A stretch of 64,000 nt of DNA from assembly GCF_016741775.1 (NCBI RefSeq), contig NZ_JAERRK010000026.1, positions 78,044-142,043 of the forward strand, given 5' to 3'. Positions 1 to 8,252 of this stretch are shown here, piece after piece. Below the pieces are notes generated by a model, which saw nothing but the letters and a program-made list of their open reading frames with translations, did no database searches and was not told the origin of the DNA. Source of the DNA: Streptomyces actinomycinicus (GTDB lineage Bacteria; Actinomycetota; Actinomycetes; Streptomycetales; Streptomycetaceae). A program made the translations under genes and the position numbers. Numbering within the stretch: the first letter of the stretch is position 1; every line of letters starts with the position of its first letter.

Positions 1-528
1 CCGCTTGGCGTACTCGGAGGCGAGGGCGTGGGTCATCGACTGGATGCCGCCCTTGCTCGCCGCGTACGCCGCCATGTAGGGGTGCGCGAACGCGGCGGAC
101 GTCGAGCTGAAGTTGACGACCGCCGCGTCACGGCCTGCCAGCAGGGCCGGTATCGCCTCGCGGATCACCAGGAAGGTGCCGACGAGGTTGACCTGCAGGA
201 TGCGCGTGAACTCGTCGAGGCTCGTCAGATGGGTGTGCGAGGAGCGCAGGATCCCGGCCGCGTTGACCAGCACGTCCAGGCCGCCGAGCGAGGCGGTCGC
301 CGTGGTCACCCCGGCACGTACCGAGGACTCGTCGGCGACGTCCATGACGACCGTGGTCAGGCGGCCCTCGTACGCGCCCGCCTTCCGCACGGTGTCCTGC
401 AGACCCCGGTCGCTCACGTCCGCGGCCACGACGCTGCCGCCCTCGGCGAGGATGCGCAGCACGGTGGCCTGGCCGATGCCGGAGCCGCCCCCGGTGATCA
501 GCACGCGGCGGCCTTCGTAGCGGTTCAT
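1..528 (-). CDS. SDR family NAD(P)-dependent oxidoreductase (partial, C-terminus beyond window)
   Basis: Classical short-chain dehydrogenase/reductase; 176 codons are visible and the C-terminus runs off the left edge. The N-terminus carries the glycine-rich dinucleotide motif TGGGSGIG (residues 12-19), an acidic residue at the end of the second beta strand (D37, which usually favours NAD over NADP), the NAAG motif at 89-92 and the catalytic Tyr-Lys pair in YMAAYAASKGG. The ATG at 526-528 follows an AGGAG ribosome site about 7 nt upstream. It is divergent from the TetR gene at 692, and a palindrome lies between them, so it is probably controlled by that repressor. The substrate cannot be told from sequence; gluconate or 3-oxoacyl reductase-like members look similar. 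Confidence 0.9.
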   Translation of the reverse strand, partial: MNRYEGRRVLITGGGSGIGQATVLRILAEGGSVVAADVSDRGLQDTVRKAGAYEGRLTTVVMDVADESSVRAGVTTATASLGGLDVLVNAAGILRSSHTHLTSLDEFTRILQVNLVGTFLVIREAIPALLAGRDAAVVNFSSTSAAFAHPYMAAYAASKGGIQSMTHALASEYAKR

Positions 529-607
529 GTGTTCTCCTGCCCGGCCCGGCCGGCGAGTCGGCGGGGCCTGTGCGACGCCGGTCCTCTTGCCGGCCGGCGT
601 CCCGATG

Positions 608-648
608 GCCATCACGGTACGCCGTGATGGCACGTTTTGCCATTACGG
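608..648. promoter_or_regulatory. Putative TetR operator between divergent SDR and TetR genes
   Basis: A perfect inverted repeat, GCCATCACGG (608-617), 4-nt spacer, CCGTGATGGC (622-631), is followed by a third half-site copy, GCCATTACGG (639-648), which itself sits in the small palindrome TGCCATTACGGCA. The element lies in the 163-bp gap between the divergent SDR (start 528) and TetR (start 692) genes. That is the usual position for an autoregulating TetR-family repressor. The assignment is inferred from position and symmetry. Confidence 0.6.
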
Positions 649-691
649 CATTCCATGTCATGGCCGGTCCTCGAGCCGTACCCTTTCTTGG

Positions 692-1342
692 GTGAGCACC
701 AAGCTGCCCTCCTCCTTGACCGAGCGCCGCAAGGCCGCCACCCAGCTCGAGATCGCCCACGCGGCGGCCGATCTGTTCGCCGCGCAGGGGCCGGACGCCA
801 CGACGGCCGAGGAGATCGCCCGGCACGCGGGCGTGGCACTGCGGACCTTCTACCGCTACTTCCGCTCGAAGCAGGACGCGGTCAGTCCGCTGCTGGCAGC
901 CGGCGCCGACCGCTGGCGGGCGCTCCTGGAGGCCGCGCAGCCGGGCGCCGGACTGCTTCCGGCACTGGAGTCGGCGGTGGAGCGGTCCCTGGCGGCACCG
1001 GACGAGGAAGCCGCCCGGGCCCTGCTGCGCACGCGCGGGCTGCTGCGGGCGGCGGCCGGAGACCCCGCGCTGCGTGCGGTCTGGTACCGCGTGAACCAGG
1101 AGTCCGAGGAGCGGCTCGTCCCGGTCGTCGCCCGGCTCGCCGACGGGAGACTCGGGGCCCTGCAGGTGCGCCTGGTCGCGGCGGCGGCCACCGACGCGAT
1201 CCGCATTGCGCTGGAGACGTGGGCCGGCACCGAGGCCGGCGTCACGGGGGAGTCCTCCCCGGCCGCACTCGCGCTCCGGTGCCTGCGCCAACTGCTGGGC
1301 GGGGTGCTTGCGTCGAGGCCGGCGGGAGACGGCGAGTCCTAG
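692..1342 (+). CDS. TetR family transcriptional regulator
   Basis: 216-residue TetR-type repressor. The N-terminal helix-turn-helix covers roughly residues 12-58, with AEEIARHAGVALRTFYRYF as the recognition region. The rest is a ligand-binding alpha-helical domain that I cannot assign to a ligand. I chose the GTG at 692 because it gives the usual short N-terminal extension before the HTH; the reading frame stays open back to 527, but that would add 55 residues across the operator region. It is divergent from the SDR gene at 1-528, with a palindromic candidate operator at 608-648, so it most likely represses that SDR and itself. Confidence 0.88.
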   Translation: MSTKLPSSLTERRKAATQLEIAHAAADLFAAQGPDATTAEEIARHAGVALRTFYRYFRSKQDAVSPLLAAGADRWRALLEAAQPGAGLLPALESAVERSLAAPDEEAARALLRTRGLLRAAAGDPALRAVWYRVNQESEERLVPVVARLADGRLGALQVRLVAAAATDAIRIALETWAGTEAGVTGESSPAALALRCLRQLLGGVLASRPAGDGES

Positions 1343-1535
1343 CCTCCGGCGGCGGCCGTGGGCATGAGCGCCGGTGACAAGGGCGAGGGCGCCGGCGGCG
1401 GCCGTCACCTGGACCGCCTGTCCGGCGCCGGCGTCCGGCCTGCCCGCGGCCGATTGTCAGTGGGTCCCCTTACGGTGAGGAGCAGTTGAGGACCGGCGGG
1501 AACGACTGCGGGTCCGTCCTGGGGAGGGGTGTGCC

Positions 1536-2987
1536 ATGTCCACGGCGTCCGCGGTGTCGACGACGTATCTGGAGCTGTCGCAGGAGGGCGACGGCGCCCA
1601 CAAGTTCTACGAAGTGACCGTCGACGGCGTGGTGGTGACGGTGCGCTACGGCCGGATCGGTGCCGTCGGGCAGACTCAGACCTCGGCGTTCCCGACCGTG
1701 GAGAAGGCACGGGCCGCCGCCGCGAAGAAGGTGGGGGAGAAGGTCCGCAAGGGATACGCCCCCGCCGTCCCCGGGCAGCGTGCCCCCCGTGCGGTGACCC
1801 GGCGTCAGGTCAGCTCGGCCCCCTCCACGGCGCGGGCCGTCGCACCCGTGCTGTGGCGGTTTCGCACCGGCTCGGCGGCGTTCGGCATCCATGTCGACGA
1901 CGAGCGCTGCTGGGTGGGCAACCAGGCGGGCGACGTCTACACCCTGGACCACGAGGGCGGTGTGCTGGCCCGGTTCAGCCTCCCGGACGGGGTGAAGTGC
2001 CTGGTCGCCGACGACTTCTGGATCTACGCCGGCTGCGACGACGGGAAGGTGTACGACCTCTCCTCGAAACTGCCTTTCGCCGCCTACGACATCGCGGCCG
2101 ACGTCGACATCTTCTGGCTGGACATCCACGAGGGCATCCTGGACGTCTCGGACCGTGACGGCCGGCTCACCGTCATCGACCACGAGGACGAACACCAGTG
2201 GTCCCGGCGCAGCCAGGGCGAGCACGCGTGGATGGTCCGGGCCGACGACCGGGCCGTCTACCACGGCCATCACCAGGGTGTCACCGCCTACGCACCCGAC
2301 GGGGGAGGCGAGCTGTGGCACACCCGCACCCGGGGCGGCGTGCTGTTCGGCTGGCAGGAGCAGCACGCCGTCTACGCGGGCACCGCGCACCGCGTGGTGC
2401 AGCGGCTGTCGAAGGCCACCGGCGCGATAGAGGCGACGTACGCGTGCGACAGCAGCGTGTACTCGTGCGCCACCTCTCCCGGCGGCCGGTTCGTGTTCGC
2501 CGGCGACGCGGCCTCGTCCGTCTACTGTTTCGACCAGAACGGCACGCGCCTGTGGAAGCTCGGCACCGGCAGCGGTTCGGCGCTGTCGATGCAGTACCGC
2601 GACGAGCGGCTGTACCTGGTCACCACCGACGGCTCACTGGTGTGCGTGGACGCGAGCGAAGCGGCCATCTCCGCGGCCCAGCAGGGCACGGTGCCCGTGG
2701 TGCGGGACGTGAAGCTTGCCGCCGCCCTGCCGACCTACGCCCCCGCGACAGCCGTCGCCGCGGTGGCCACGGTCGACAGGGCGCCGACCGGCGCGGTGGT
2801 GGTCGAGTGCGTCCAGGAGGCCGGCCGGCTACGGGTGCACGTGCTCTCCGAGGGCTACGACGCCTCCTGGAACGTCCAGTTCCCCCGCGCGATACGGGAG
2901 GCGGGCGCCCGGTACGTCGTGGACGCCCTGCACCCGGCGGCGGGCGGCTTCTACCGGGTCCGGGGCGACATCCGCCGCCTGCTCTGA
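1536..2987 (+). CDS. WGR domain / beta-propeller protein
   Basis: 483-residue cytoplasmic protein; no signal peptide or membrane segment is visible. Residues about 8-75 match a WGR domain: a conserved YGRIGAVGQ core with VRYGR in place of the canonical W-G-R, followed by an alpha-helical KARAAAAKKVGEKVRKGY segment. WGR domains are known from PARPs and bacterial MolR-like proteins, where they bind nucleic acid ends. The remainder, about 100-440, consists of repeated short beta-strand units alternating with Gly/Asp turns, ending in YAG, YHG or FAG, which resembles a PQQ/WD-type beta-propeller. ATG 1536 has a strong GGGGAGGGG site upstream. The gene stands alone between converging or unrelated genes. 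The function is unknown; a DNA-sensing or scaffold role is only an inference from the domains. Confidence 0.8.
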   Translation: MSTASAVSTTYLELSQEGDGAHKFYEVTVDGVVVTVRYGRIGAVGQTQTSAFPTVEKARAAAAKKVGEKVRKGYAPAVPGQRAPRAVTRRQVSSAPSTARAVAPVLWRFRTGSAAFGIHVDDERCWVGNQAGDVYTLDHEGGVLARFSLPDGVKCLVADDFWIYAGCDDGKVYDLSSKLPFAAYDIAADVDIFWLDIHEGILDVSDRDGRLTVIDHEDEHQWSRRSQGEHAWMVRADDRAVYHGHHQGVTAYAPDGGGELWHTRTRGGVLFGWQEQHAVYAGTAHRVVQRLSKATGAIEATYACDSSVYSCATSPGGRFVFAGDAASSVYCFDQNGTRLWKLGTGSGSALSMQYRDERLYLVTTDGSLVCVDASEAAISAAQQGTVPVVRDVKLAAALPTYAPATAVAAVATVDRAPTGAVVVECVQEAGRLRVHVLSEGYDASWNVQFPRAIREAGARYVVDALHPAAGGFYRVRGDIRRLL

Positions 2988-3259
2988 CACCACCTCACCC
3001 GCAGAAACCGACCACACGACAACCAACCGCCCACTCCCCGACACCCCCCTGCCGGTCCGGCTCCACCCGGTACAGCCGGGCTTGCGAGGCGTCCGCCCAG
3101 CGATGTGCAACCTGCGCCGATTGCGCACCGCAGCATCCCGCGGTGGTACGCCTCCCGCACGACCCGACGCCGTGCACACGCCGCACGGCCGTCAGATGCG
3201 AGGTGCTGCCGCCACCGGCGTACACCACGTCCTGCACGGCGCCCCGCCCCTCCGCGGCG

Positions 3260-4843
3260 TCAGGAAGTCGTGGTTGTCGGGTGCGGGAGGATTTCGCGGG
3301 CGGTGGGGAGGACCTCGGCGCGGTCCTTCGGCACCAGGCCGATGCGGGTGCGACGGTCCAGGAGGTCCGACTCGTCCAGGGCGCCCTCGTGCCGGACCGC
3401 CCAGAGGAGTTCGGCCCGGGTGACCGGGTGGCCGGGCAGCACCGGCTGCGCCAGGGCCGGGTCCTGGGCGGCGAGGGCGTGGACAGCCGCGGCCTCGGTG
3501 CCGTAGCGGCGGACCAGGCGGCGGGGCGCGGGCAGCGCGCGGAGGCGTTCGGGGGCGGCGGCGCCCACCAGCGGCAGCGCGGCGGTGGGGGAGGGGCCCA
3601 CGCGCAGGCCCCGGGCGGCTGCCGCCGCGTCCACGGCGTCCTGGGCCATCCGCCGGTAGGTGGTGAGCTTGCCGCCGACCACGGTGGTGACACCGTCGGG
3701 CGAGGTCAGCACCGCGTGCCGGCGTGAGATGTCGGAGGTGCGGGCCGGTTCGCCGTCGGTGCCGTCGTGCCCGGACGTGTCCAGCAGGGGGCGCAGCCCC
3801 GCGAAGGCGCCGACGACTTCGTCCCGGGCCACGGGCGTGTCCAGGACCGAACCGAGCACGTCCAGGAGGAAGCCGATGTCGGTCTCGGGGACCTCCGGCA
3901 CGTCCGGGATCCCGCCGTCGACCGGCTCGTCGGTGAGACCGACGTAGACCCGGCCGTCGCCCTGGGGCAGGACCAGCACGAACCGGTTGGTCTCGCCGGG
4001 GATGGGGATGTGCAGTCCGGCCGGCAGGGTGCCGAGCCGCTCCGAGCGCAGCACCAGGTGGGTGCCGCGGGACGGACGGATCCGGATGCCGTCGGCGAGG
4101 GTGCCCGCCCACACACCGGTGGCGTTGATCACGGCACGGGCCCTGATCTCCCCCTCCTCGCCGGTGAGTTCGTCCCGGATCCGGGCGCCCGTGCCGGTGA
4201 GTTCCAGCACCCGCACCCGGGTCAGTACCCGGGCGCCGTGCCCGGCGGCCGTCCGGGCCAGGGCGGTCACCAGGCGGGCGTCGTCGGTCACCTTGCCGTC
4301 CCAGGACAGCAGCCCGCCGCGCAGTCCGGCCGTGCGGACCGCGGGCGCCAGGTGCCGGGCCTCGGTCCCGGACAGCCGGCGCGGGGCCGGCAGCACCTGC
4401 CGCGGTGTCCGGGCGGCCAGCCGCAACACGTCCCCGGCCCGGAAGCCCGCCCACGCCAGCGAGGCCTGGGCCCTGGACACCAGCGGGGTCAGCGGCAGCA
4501 CGAACGGCTGGGCCGCGACCAGGTGCGGGGCCGTACGGGTCATCAGGACGCCGCGTTCGACCGCGCTCTCGTGGGCGACGTCGAACTGCGCGGACGCCAG
4601 GTAGCGCAAGCCTCCGTGGATGAGCTTCGAACTCCAGCGGGAGGTGCCGAAGGCCAGGTCGTGGGCGTCGACCGCGACGACGTCCAGTCCGCGGGCCGCC
4701 GCGTCCAGTGCGGCCCCGGCACCCGTGGCGCCGAGCCCGACGACCAGGACGTCGGCCACCCGGCCGTCCGCGGCCTCGGCCAGTTCCCGGCTCCGCCGGT
4801 GTGCGCTGAGGGACGAGCCGGGGGCGGCCTCGGTGTGGCTCAT
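3260..4843 (-). CDS. glpD: Glycerol-3-phosphate dehydrogenase (FAD-dependent)
   Basis: 527-residue GlpD-type enzyme that oxidises sn-glycerol 3-phosphate to dihydroxyacetone phosphate, passing electrons to the quinone pool at the membrane. The N-terminus has a Rossmann FAD motif, VVGLGATGAGAALDAAARG (about residues 35-53), followed by the GlpD signature in FGTSRWSSKLIHGGLRYL; the family C-terminal helical domain completes it. Its ATG overlaps the stop of the upstream TetR gene by an ATGA, so the two form a tight operon. The divergent neighbours (AGPS-like flavoenzyme, lipid kinase) suggest a glycerolipid role rather than simple glycerol catabolism: no glpF or glpK is in the window. Confidence 0.9.
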   Translation of the reverse strand: MSHTEAAPGSSLSAHRRSRELAEAADGRVADVLVVGLGATGAGAALDAAARGLDVVAVDAHDLAFGTSRWSSKLIHGGLRYLASAQFDVAHESAVERGVLMTRTAPHLVAAQPFVLPLTPLVSRAQASLAWAGFRAGDVLRLAARTPRQVLPAPRRLSGTEARHLAPAVRTAGLRGGLLSWDGKVTDDARLVTALARTAAGHGARVLTRVRVLELTGTGARIRDELTGEEGEIRARAVINATGVWAGTLADGIRIRPSRGTHLVLRSERLGTLPAGLHIPIPGETNRFVLVLPQGDGRVYVGLTDEPVDGGIPDVPEVPETDIGFLLDVLGSVLDTPVARDEVVGAFAGLRPLLDTSGHDGTDGEPARTSDISRRHAVLTSPDGVTTVVGGKLTTYRRMAQDAVDAAAAARGLRVGPSPTAALPLVGAAAPERLRALPAPRRLVRRYGTEAAAVHALAAQDPALAQPVLPGHPVTRAELLWAVRHEGALDESDLLDRRTRIGLVPKDRAEVLPTAREILPHPTTTTS

Positions 4844-5439
4844 GGCGTCAGGGTCCTCTCCAGAAGGGTGCGCAGTTCACCGAGGAACGCGGCGGAGTCC
4901 AGCTCCGGATCGTCCTCGTCGGTCATGGTGCGCAGGGACAGCGTGAAGGACTGCACGGTCAACAGCAGGGCGCGGGCCTGCCGTTCGGTGTGGCCGGGGC
5001 GTACGGAGCCGTCCGCGTGGCCCTCGCGCAGGGCACCGGCCAGCAGCGCCAGCAGTGCCTCCTGGCTCGCGCCGCGCCGGTCGAGCACGTACGGGAGGAG
5101 CAGTTCCGGATCGACGTCGACGATCTTGTGAAAGAGGGGGTGGGCCCGGAAGGCCTCGACGCCGGCCACCATTCCGTCCACGATCCGGGTACGTGTGCTG
5201 ATGCCGGCGGTGGGCTCCGGTATGGCCCGGGTGGCCAGGGCGATCCACTCCCGGGTCATCAGGTCGCCCACCAGGGTGCGCAGGTCCGGCCAGCGCCGGT
5301 ACAGCGTCATCCGGGAGACGCCGGCGCGGCGGGCCACGTCGGCCAGGGTGGTGCGGCGCACGCCGACGGCCAGTACGCAGTCGCGCACCGCGTCGAGCAC
5401 GTGATCGTTGTCCGAACCGTTGTGACGAATAGGCGTCAT
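4840..5439 (-). CDS. TetR family regulator, co-transcribed with glpD
   Basis: 199-residue TetR-family repressor with an N-terminal HTH (about residues 14-60; TTLADVARRAGVSRMTLYRRW). The ATG at 5439 follows directly on a compact promoter region. The stop codon overlaps the glpD start (ATGA), so regulator and dehydrogenase are translationally coupled. It is divergent, with a 107-bp gap, from the AGPS-like gene at 5547; an imperfect 13-bp palindrome at 5442-5454 lies in the gap just upstream of the start. It is therefore a good candidate to control both the glpD operon and the divergent flavoenzyme/lipid-kinase operon. The ligand is unknown. Confidence 0.88.
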   Translation of the reverse strand: MTPIRHNGSDNDHVLDAVRDCVLAVGVRRTTLADVARRAGVSRMTLYRRWPDLRTLVGDLMTREWIALATRAIPEPTAGISTRTRIVDGMVAGVEAFRAHPLFHKIVDVDPELLLPYVLDRRGASQEALLALLAGALREGHADGSVRPGHTERQARALLLTVQSFTLSLRTMTDEDDPELDSAAFLGELRTLLERTLTP

Positions 5440-5441
5440 GT

Positions 5442-5454
5442 GTCACAGTGTAAC
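5442..5454. promoter_or_regulatory. Candidate TetR operator (glpD / AGPS-like intergenic)
   Basis: The sequence GTCACAGTGTAAC reads as two 6-bp arms (GTCACA / TGTAAC) around a central G, with one mismatch between arms. It sits 3 nt upstream of the TetR start codon, in the divergent promoter region. Function is inferred from position only. Confidence 0.4.
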
Positions 5455-5546
5455 GCCCCGAGGCCCGGACGGAAGGATCCTGGTCCCGGAAGACGGCAGC
5501 CGAGCCGCGTGAACCGAGCACACCGACCTGTGAGGACGACCGTTCA

Positions 5547-7139
5547 ATGGACATGCTGTGGAACGGCTGGGGCGACCCGGCCAAGGCGGCACCGCTGCCC
5601 GACACGGTGACCGGCCTGCTGCGCGACCTGCTCGGCGTCAAGCCGCGCACCACGCCTGCGCTCGCCCTCGAGGACGTCCGCCTGCCCGCCCCCACGGCCG
5701 GCTCCGCCGCCCTGAAGGCCCTCGCCGAGGCCGTCGGCGGCGACGAGCACGTCCGTACGGACGCCGAGAGCCGCATCCGCCACACCCGCGGCAAGTCCAC
5801 GCCCGACCTGCTGCGCATCCGCACCGGCGACTTCGCCGACGTCCCACAGGCCGTCGTCCTGCCCGCCGGCCACGACGAGGTCCTCGCCGTCCTGCGTGCC
5901 TGCGCCGTGCACAGCCTGGCCGTCGTGCCCTTCGGCGGCGGCACCTCGGTGGTCGGCGGGCTCGCCCCGCAGCGCACCGCCTTCATAGCCCTTGACCTGC
6001 GCCGCATGAACGGCCTGCTGGAGCTGGACCCCGTCTCCCGCACCGCGGTCCTCCAGCCCGGCCTGCGGGCCCCCGAGGCCGAAGCCCTCCTCGCCGACCG
6101 GGGCTTCACACTCGGGCACTTCCCGCAGTCCTTCGAGTGGGCCACCATCGGCGGCTTCGCCGCCGCCCGCTCCAGCGGCCAGGCCTCCGCCGGCTACGGC
6201 CGCTTCGACGAGATGGTGCTCGGGCTGACCGTCGCCACCCCCGAGGGCACCCTCGAGACCGGCCGCGCCCCGCGCTCCGCCGCCGGACCCGACCTGCGCC
6301 AGCTCGTCCTCGGCTCCGAGGGCGCCTTCGGCGTCATCACCTCCGTCACCGTACGGATCCGCCCCCTGCCCGAGGTCCGGGTGTACGAGGGCTGGCGGTT
6401 CGACTCCTTCGAACAGGGTGCCGCCGCCCTGCGCCGGCTCGCCCAGGACGGCCCCAGGCCGACCGTACTGCGCCTGTCCGACGAGACCGAGACGCTCATC
6501 GGCCTCGCCCAGCCCGACGCGATCGGCGCCGACCCGGCCCAGGGCGGCGCGGGATGCCTGGCGATCACCGGCTACGAGGGGACGCCCGAGGACACCGCGC
6601 ACCGCCGCGAGCAGGCGGCGAGCGTCCTCACGGCCTGCGGCGGCACCCTCGTCGGCGCCGAACCCGGTGAACGCTGGGCCCACGGCCGCTACTCCGCGCC
6701 GTACCTGCGCGACGCCCTGCTCGACGTGGGCGCCTTCGCCGAGACGCTGGAGACCGCGGCCTTCTGGTCCCGCATCCCCGACCTCTACACGGCCGTGCGC
6801 ACCGCCCTCACCGACACCCTCACCGAGGCCGGCACCCCGCCCCTGGTGATGTGCCACATCTCCCACGTGTACGAGAACGGCGCCTCGCTGTACTTCACCG
6901 TCGTCAGCGCCCAGGGCGACGACCCGGTGGCCCACTGGACGCCGGCCAAGCACGCCGCCAACGAAGCCGTGCTGGCCGCCGGCGGCACCATCTCCCACCA
7001 CCACGGGGTCGGCACCGACCACCGCGACTGGTACGTCCGCGAAGCCGGCCCGCTCGGCATCTCCGCCCTGCGCGCCGTCAAGCGCCGCCTGGACCCGCAG
7101 GGGCTCCTCAACCCCGGCGTCCTGCTGCCCACCGACTGA
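5547..7139 (+). CDS. FAD-binding oxidoreductase, alkylglycerone-phosphate synthase-like
   Basis: 530-residue flavoprotein of the PCMH/VAO family. The FAD-binding N-terminal half contains PFGGGTSVVGG (about residues 131-141) and the segment from GHFPQSFEWATIGGF through to LGSEGAFGVIT; the C-terminal half ends with HHHGVGTDHRDWY, the His-rich motif typical of alkyldihydroxyacetone-phosphate synthases (AGPS) and D-lactate dehydrogenase relatives. AGPS enzymes exchange the acyl chain of acyl-DHAP for a fatty alcohol, making the ether bond. It is divergent from TetR-glpD, whose product makes DHAP, and is followed 38 nt later by a lipid kinase. This context supports a glycerolipid or ether-lipid role, but D-lactate/2-hydroxyacid oxidase activity cannot be excluded. 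Confidence 0.82.
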   Translation: MDMLWNGWGDPAKAAPLPDTVTGLLRDLLGVKPRTTPALALEDVRLPAPTAGSAALKALAEAVGGDEHVRTDAESRIRHTRGKSTPDLLRIRTGDFADVPQAVVLPAGHDEVLAVLRACAVHSLAVVPFGGGTSVVGGLAPQRTAFIALDLRRMNGLLELDPVSRTAVLQPGLRAPEAEALLADRGFTLGHFPQSFEWATIGGFAAARSSGQASAGYGRFDEMVLGLTVATPEGTLETGRAPRSAAGPDLRQLVLGSEGAFGVITSVTVRIRPLPEVRVYEGWRFDSFEQGAAALRRLAQDGPRPTVLRLSDETETLIGLAQPDAIGADPAQGGAGCLAITGYEGTPEDTAHRREQAASVLTACGGTLVGAEPGERWAHGRYSAPYLRDALLDVGAFAETLETAAFWSRIPDLYTAVRTALTDTLTEAGTPPLVMCHISHVYENGASLYFTVVSAQGDDPVAHWTPAKHAANEAVLAAGGTISHHHGVGTDHRDWYVREAGPLGISALRAVKRRLDPQGLLNPGVLLPTD

Positions 7140-7177
7140 CCCCGACCGAACCGACCGCCTGCCTCGGAGGCACACCG

Positions 7178-8059
7178 ATGCGCCAGTTCACCGCCGTCGT
7201 CAACCCCACCGCGGGCGGCTCCACCGGGGCGGCGACCCTGCTCCACCTGGCCCGGCTGCTGCGCGCAGCCGGCGCCGAGCTGGAGACCGAGTACAGCCAC
7301 AGCCTCGTCCACGCCCAGGACATCGCCCGCAGCGCCGGCGAGCGCGGCCGGATCGTCCTGGCCGTGGGCGGCGACGGCATCGCCGGCGGGATCGGCGGCG
7401 CGCTCAGCGGCACCGGAACCGTCCTCGGCCTCGTACCCGCCGGACGCGGCAACGACTTCGCCCGCGCGCTGCACCTGCCCGCCGACCCGGAGGCCCTCGC
7501 GGACATCCTGCTGCACGCCGAGCCCCGGCCGGTGGACACCATCGAGGTGGAGTCGGCCGTCCACCCGCGGACCGTGGTGCTGGGCAGCGTGTACGCCGGG
7601 GTCGACGCCGTGGCCAACAAGCACGCCAACAACGCCCGGTTGCTGCGCGGCGCCGCCTCCTACTACGCCGGCGGCCTGCGCGCGGTCACCACGTGGCGGG
7701 CGGCCGACTACCGCGTCACCGTCGACGGTGAGGAGCACGCCCACCGCGGGTACACGGTCGTCGCCGCCAACTCCCCGTACTACGGCTCCGGTCGCCTCAT
7801 CGCGCCCGGCGCGCAGGTCGACGACGGACTGCTGGACGTCGTGATGATCCGCGAGGCCCCGCGTCACCTCTTCTTCGCCCTCATGAACGAACTCAGGACC
7901 GGCGCCCACGTCCGGCGGCCCGAAGTGCGCGTCCTGCGCGGCAAGGAACTCCGCATCGAGGCCGACCGGCCCGTGCCCTACGGCGCCGACGGCGAGGTGG
8001 AGGCCACCCTGCCGGTCACCCTGCGGGTACGCCCGGGGGACCTGCCGGTGCTGTACTGA
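7178..8059 (+). CDS. Diacylglycerol kinase family lipid kinase
   Basis: 293-residue DAGK-catalytic-domain protein that transfers phosphate from ATP to a lipid alcohol. The N-terminal strand AVVNPTAGGSTG and the nucleotide motif VAVGGDGIAGGIGGAL (GGDGT-like, with I replacing T) are clear, followed by the LVPAGRGNDFARAL motif (G-x-GNDFAR). The C-terminal beta-sandwich includes VVAANSPYYGSG. The ATG at 7178 is preceded by CGGAGG at 7 nt, so I rejected the longer in-frame extension into the upstream gene. It lies 38 nt downstream of the AGPS-like gene and is probably co-transcribed, providing a phosphorylation step in the same lipid pathway. Confidence 0.88.
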   Translation: MRQFTAVVNPTAGGSTGAATLLHLARLLRAAGAELETEYSHSLVHAQDIARSAGERGRIVLAVGGDGIAGGIGGALSGTGTVLGLVPAGRGNDFARALHLPADPEALADILLHAEPRPVDTIEVESAVHPRTVVLGSVYAGVDAVANKHANNARLLRGAASYYAGGLRAVTTWRAADYRVTVDGEEHAHRGYTVVAANSPYYGSGRLIAPGAQVDDGLLDVVMIREAPRHLFFALMNELRTGAHVRRPEVRVLRGKELRIEADRPVPYGADGEVEATLPVTLRVRPGDLPVLY

Positions 8060-8090
8060 CCGCCGGCACTGCCCCGGGGGCCGAATGCTC

Positions 8091-8120
8091 GGCCAGACAC
8101 GGCCAGACACGGCGAGACAC
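8091..8120. repeat. 10-bp tandem repeat (GGCCAGACAC x3)
   Basis: Three consecutive 10-bp units, the last with one change (GGCGAGACAC), in the gap between the lipid kinase and the DyP peroxidase. No role is evident. Confidence 0.7.
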
Positions 8121-8252
8121 GGCGCAGGCGCGGTCGGCGCGGTCCGGCTCGCGGGCACACCGGTCGGGTGACCGGCCGCACCGGTCGTACGACCTGCCGA
8201 ATCGGCCGGTGCGCGCCATGCTGGTGCGAGAGACCCCCAGGAGGCAGACGCC

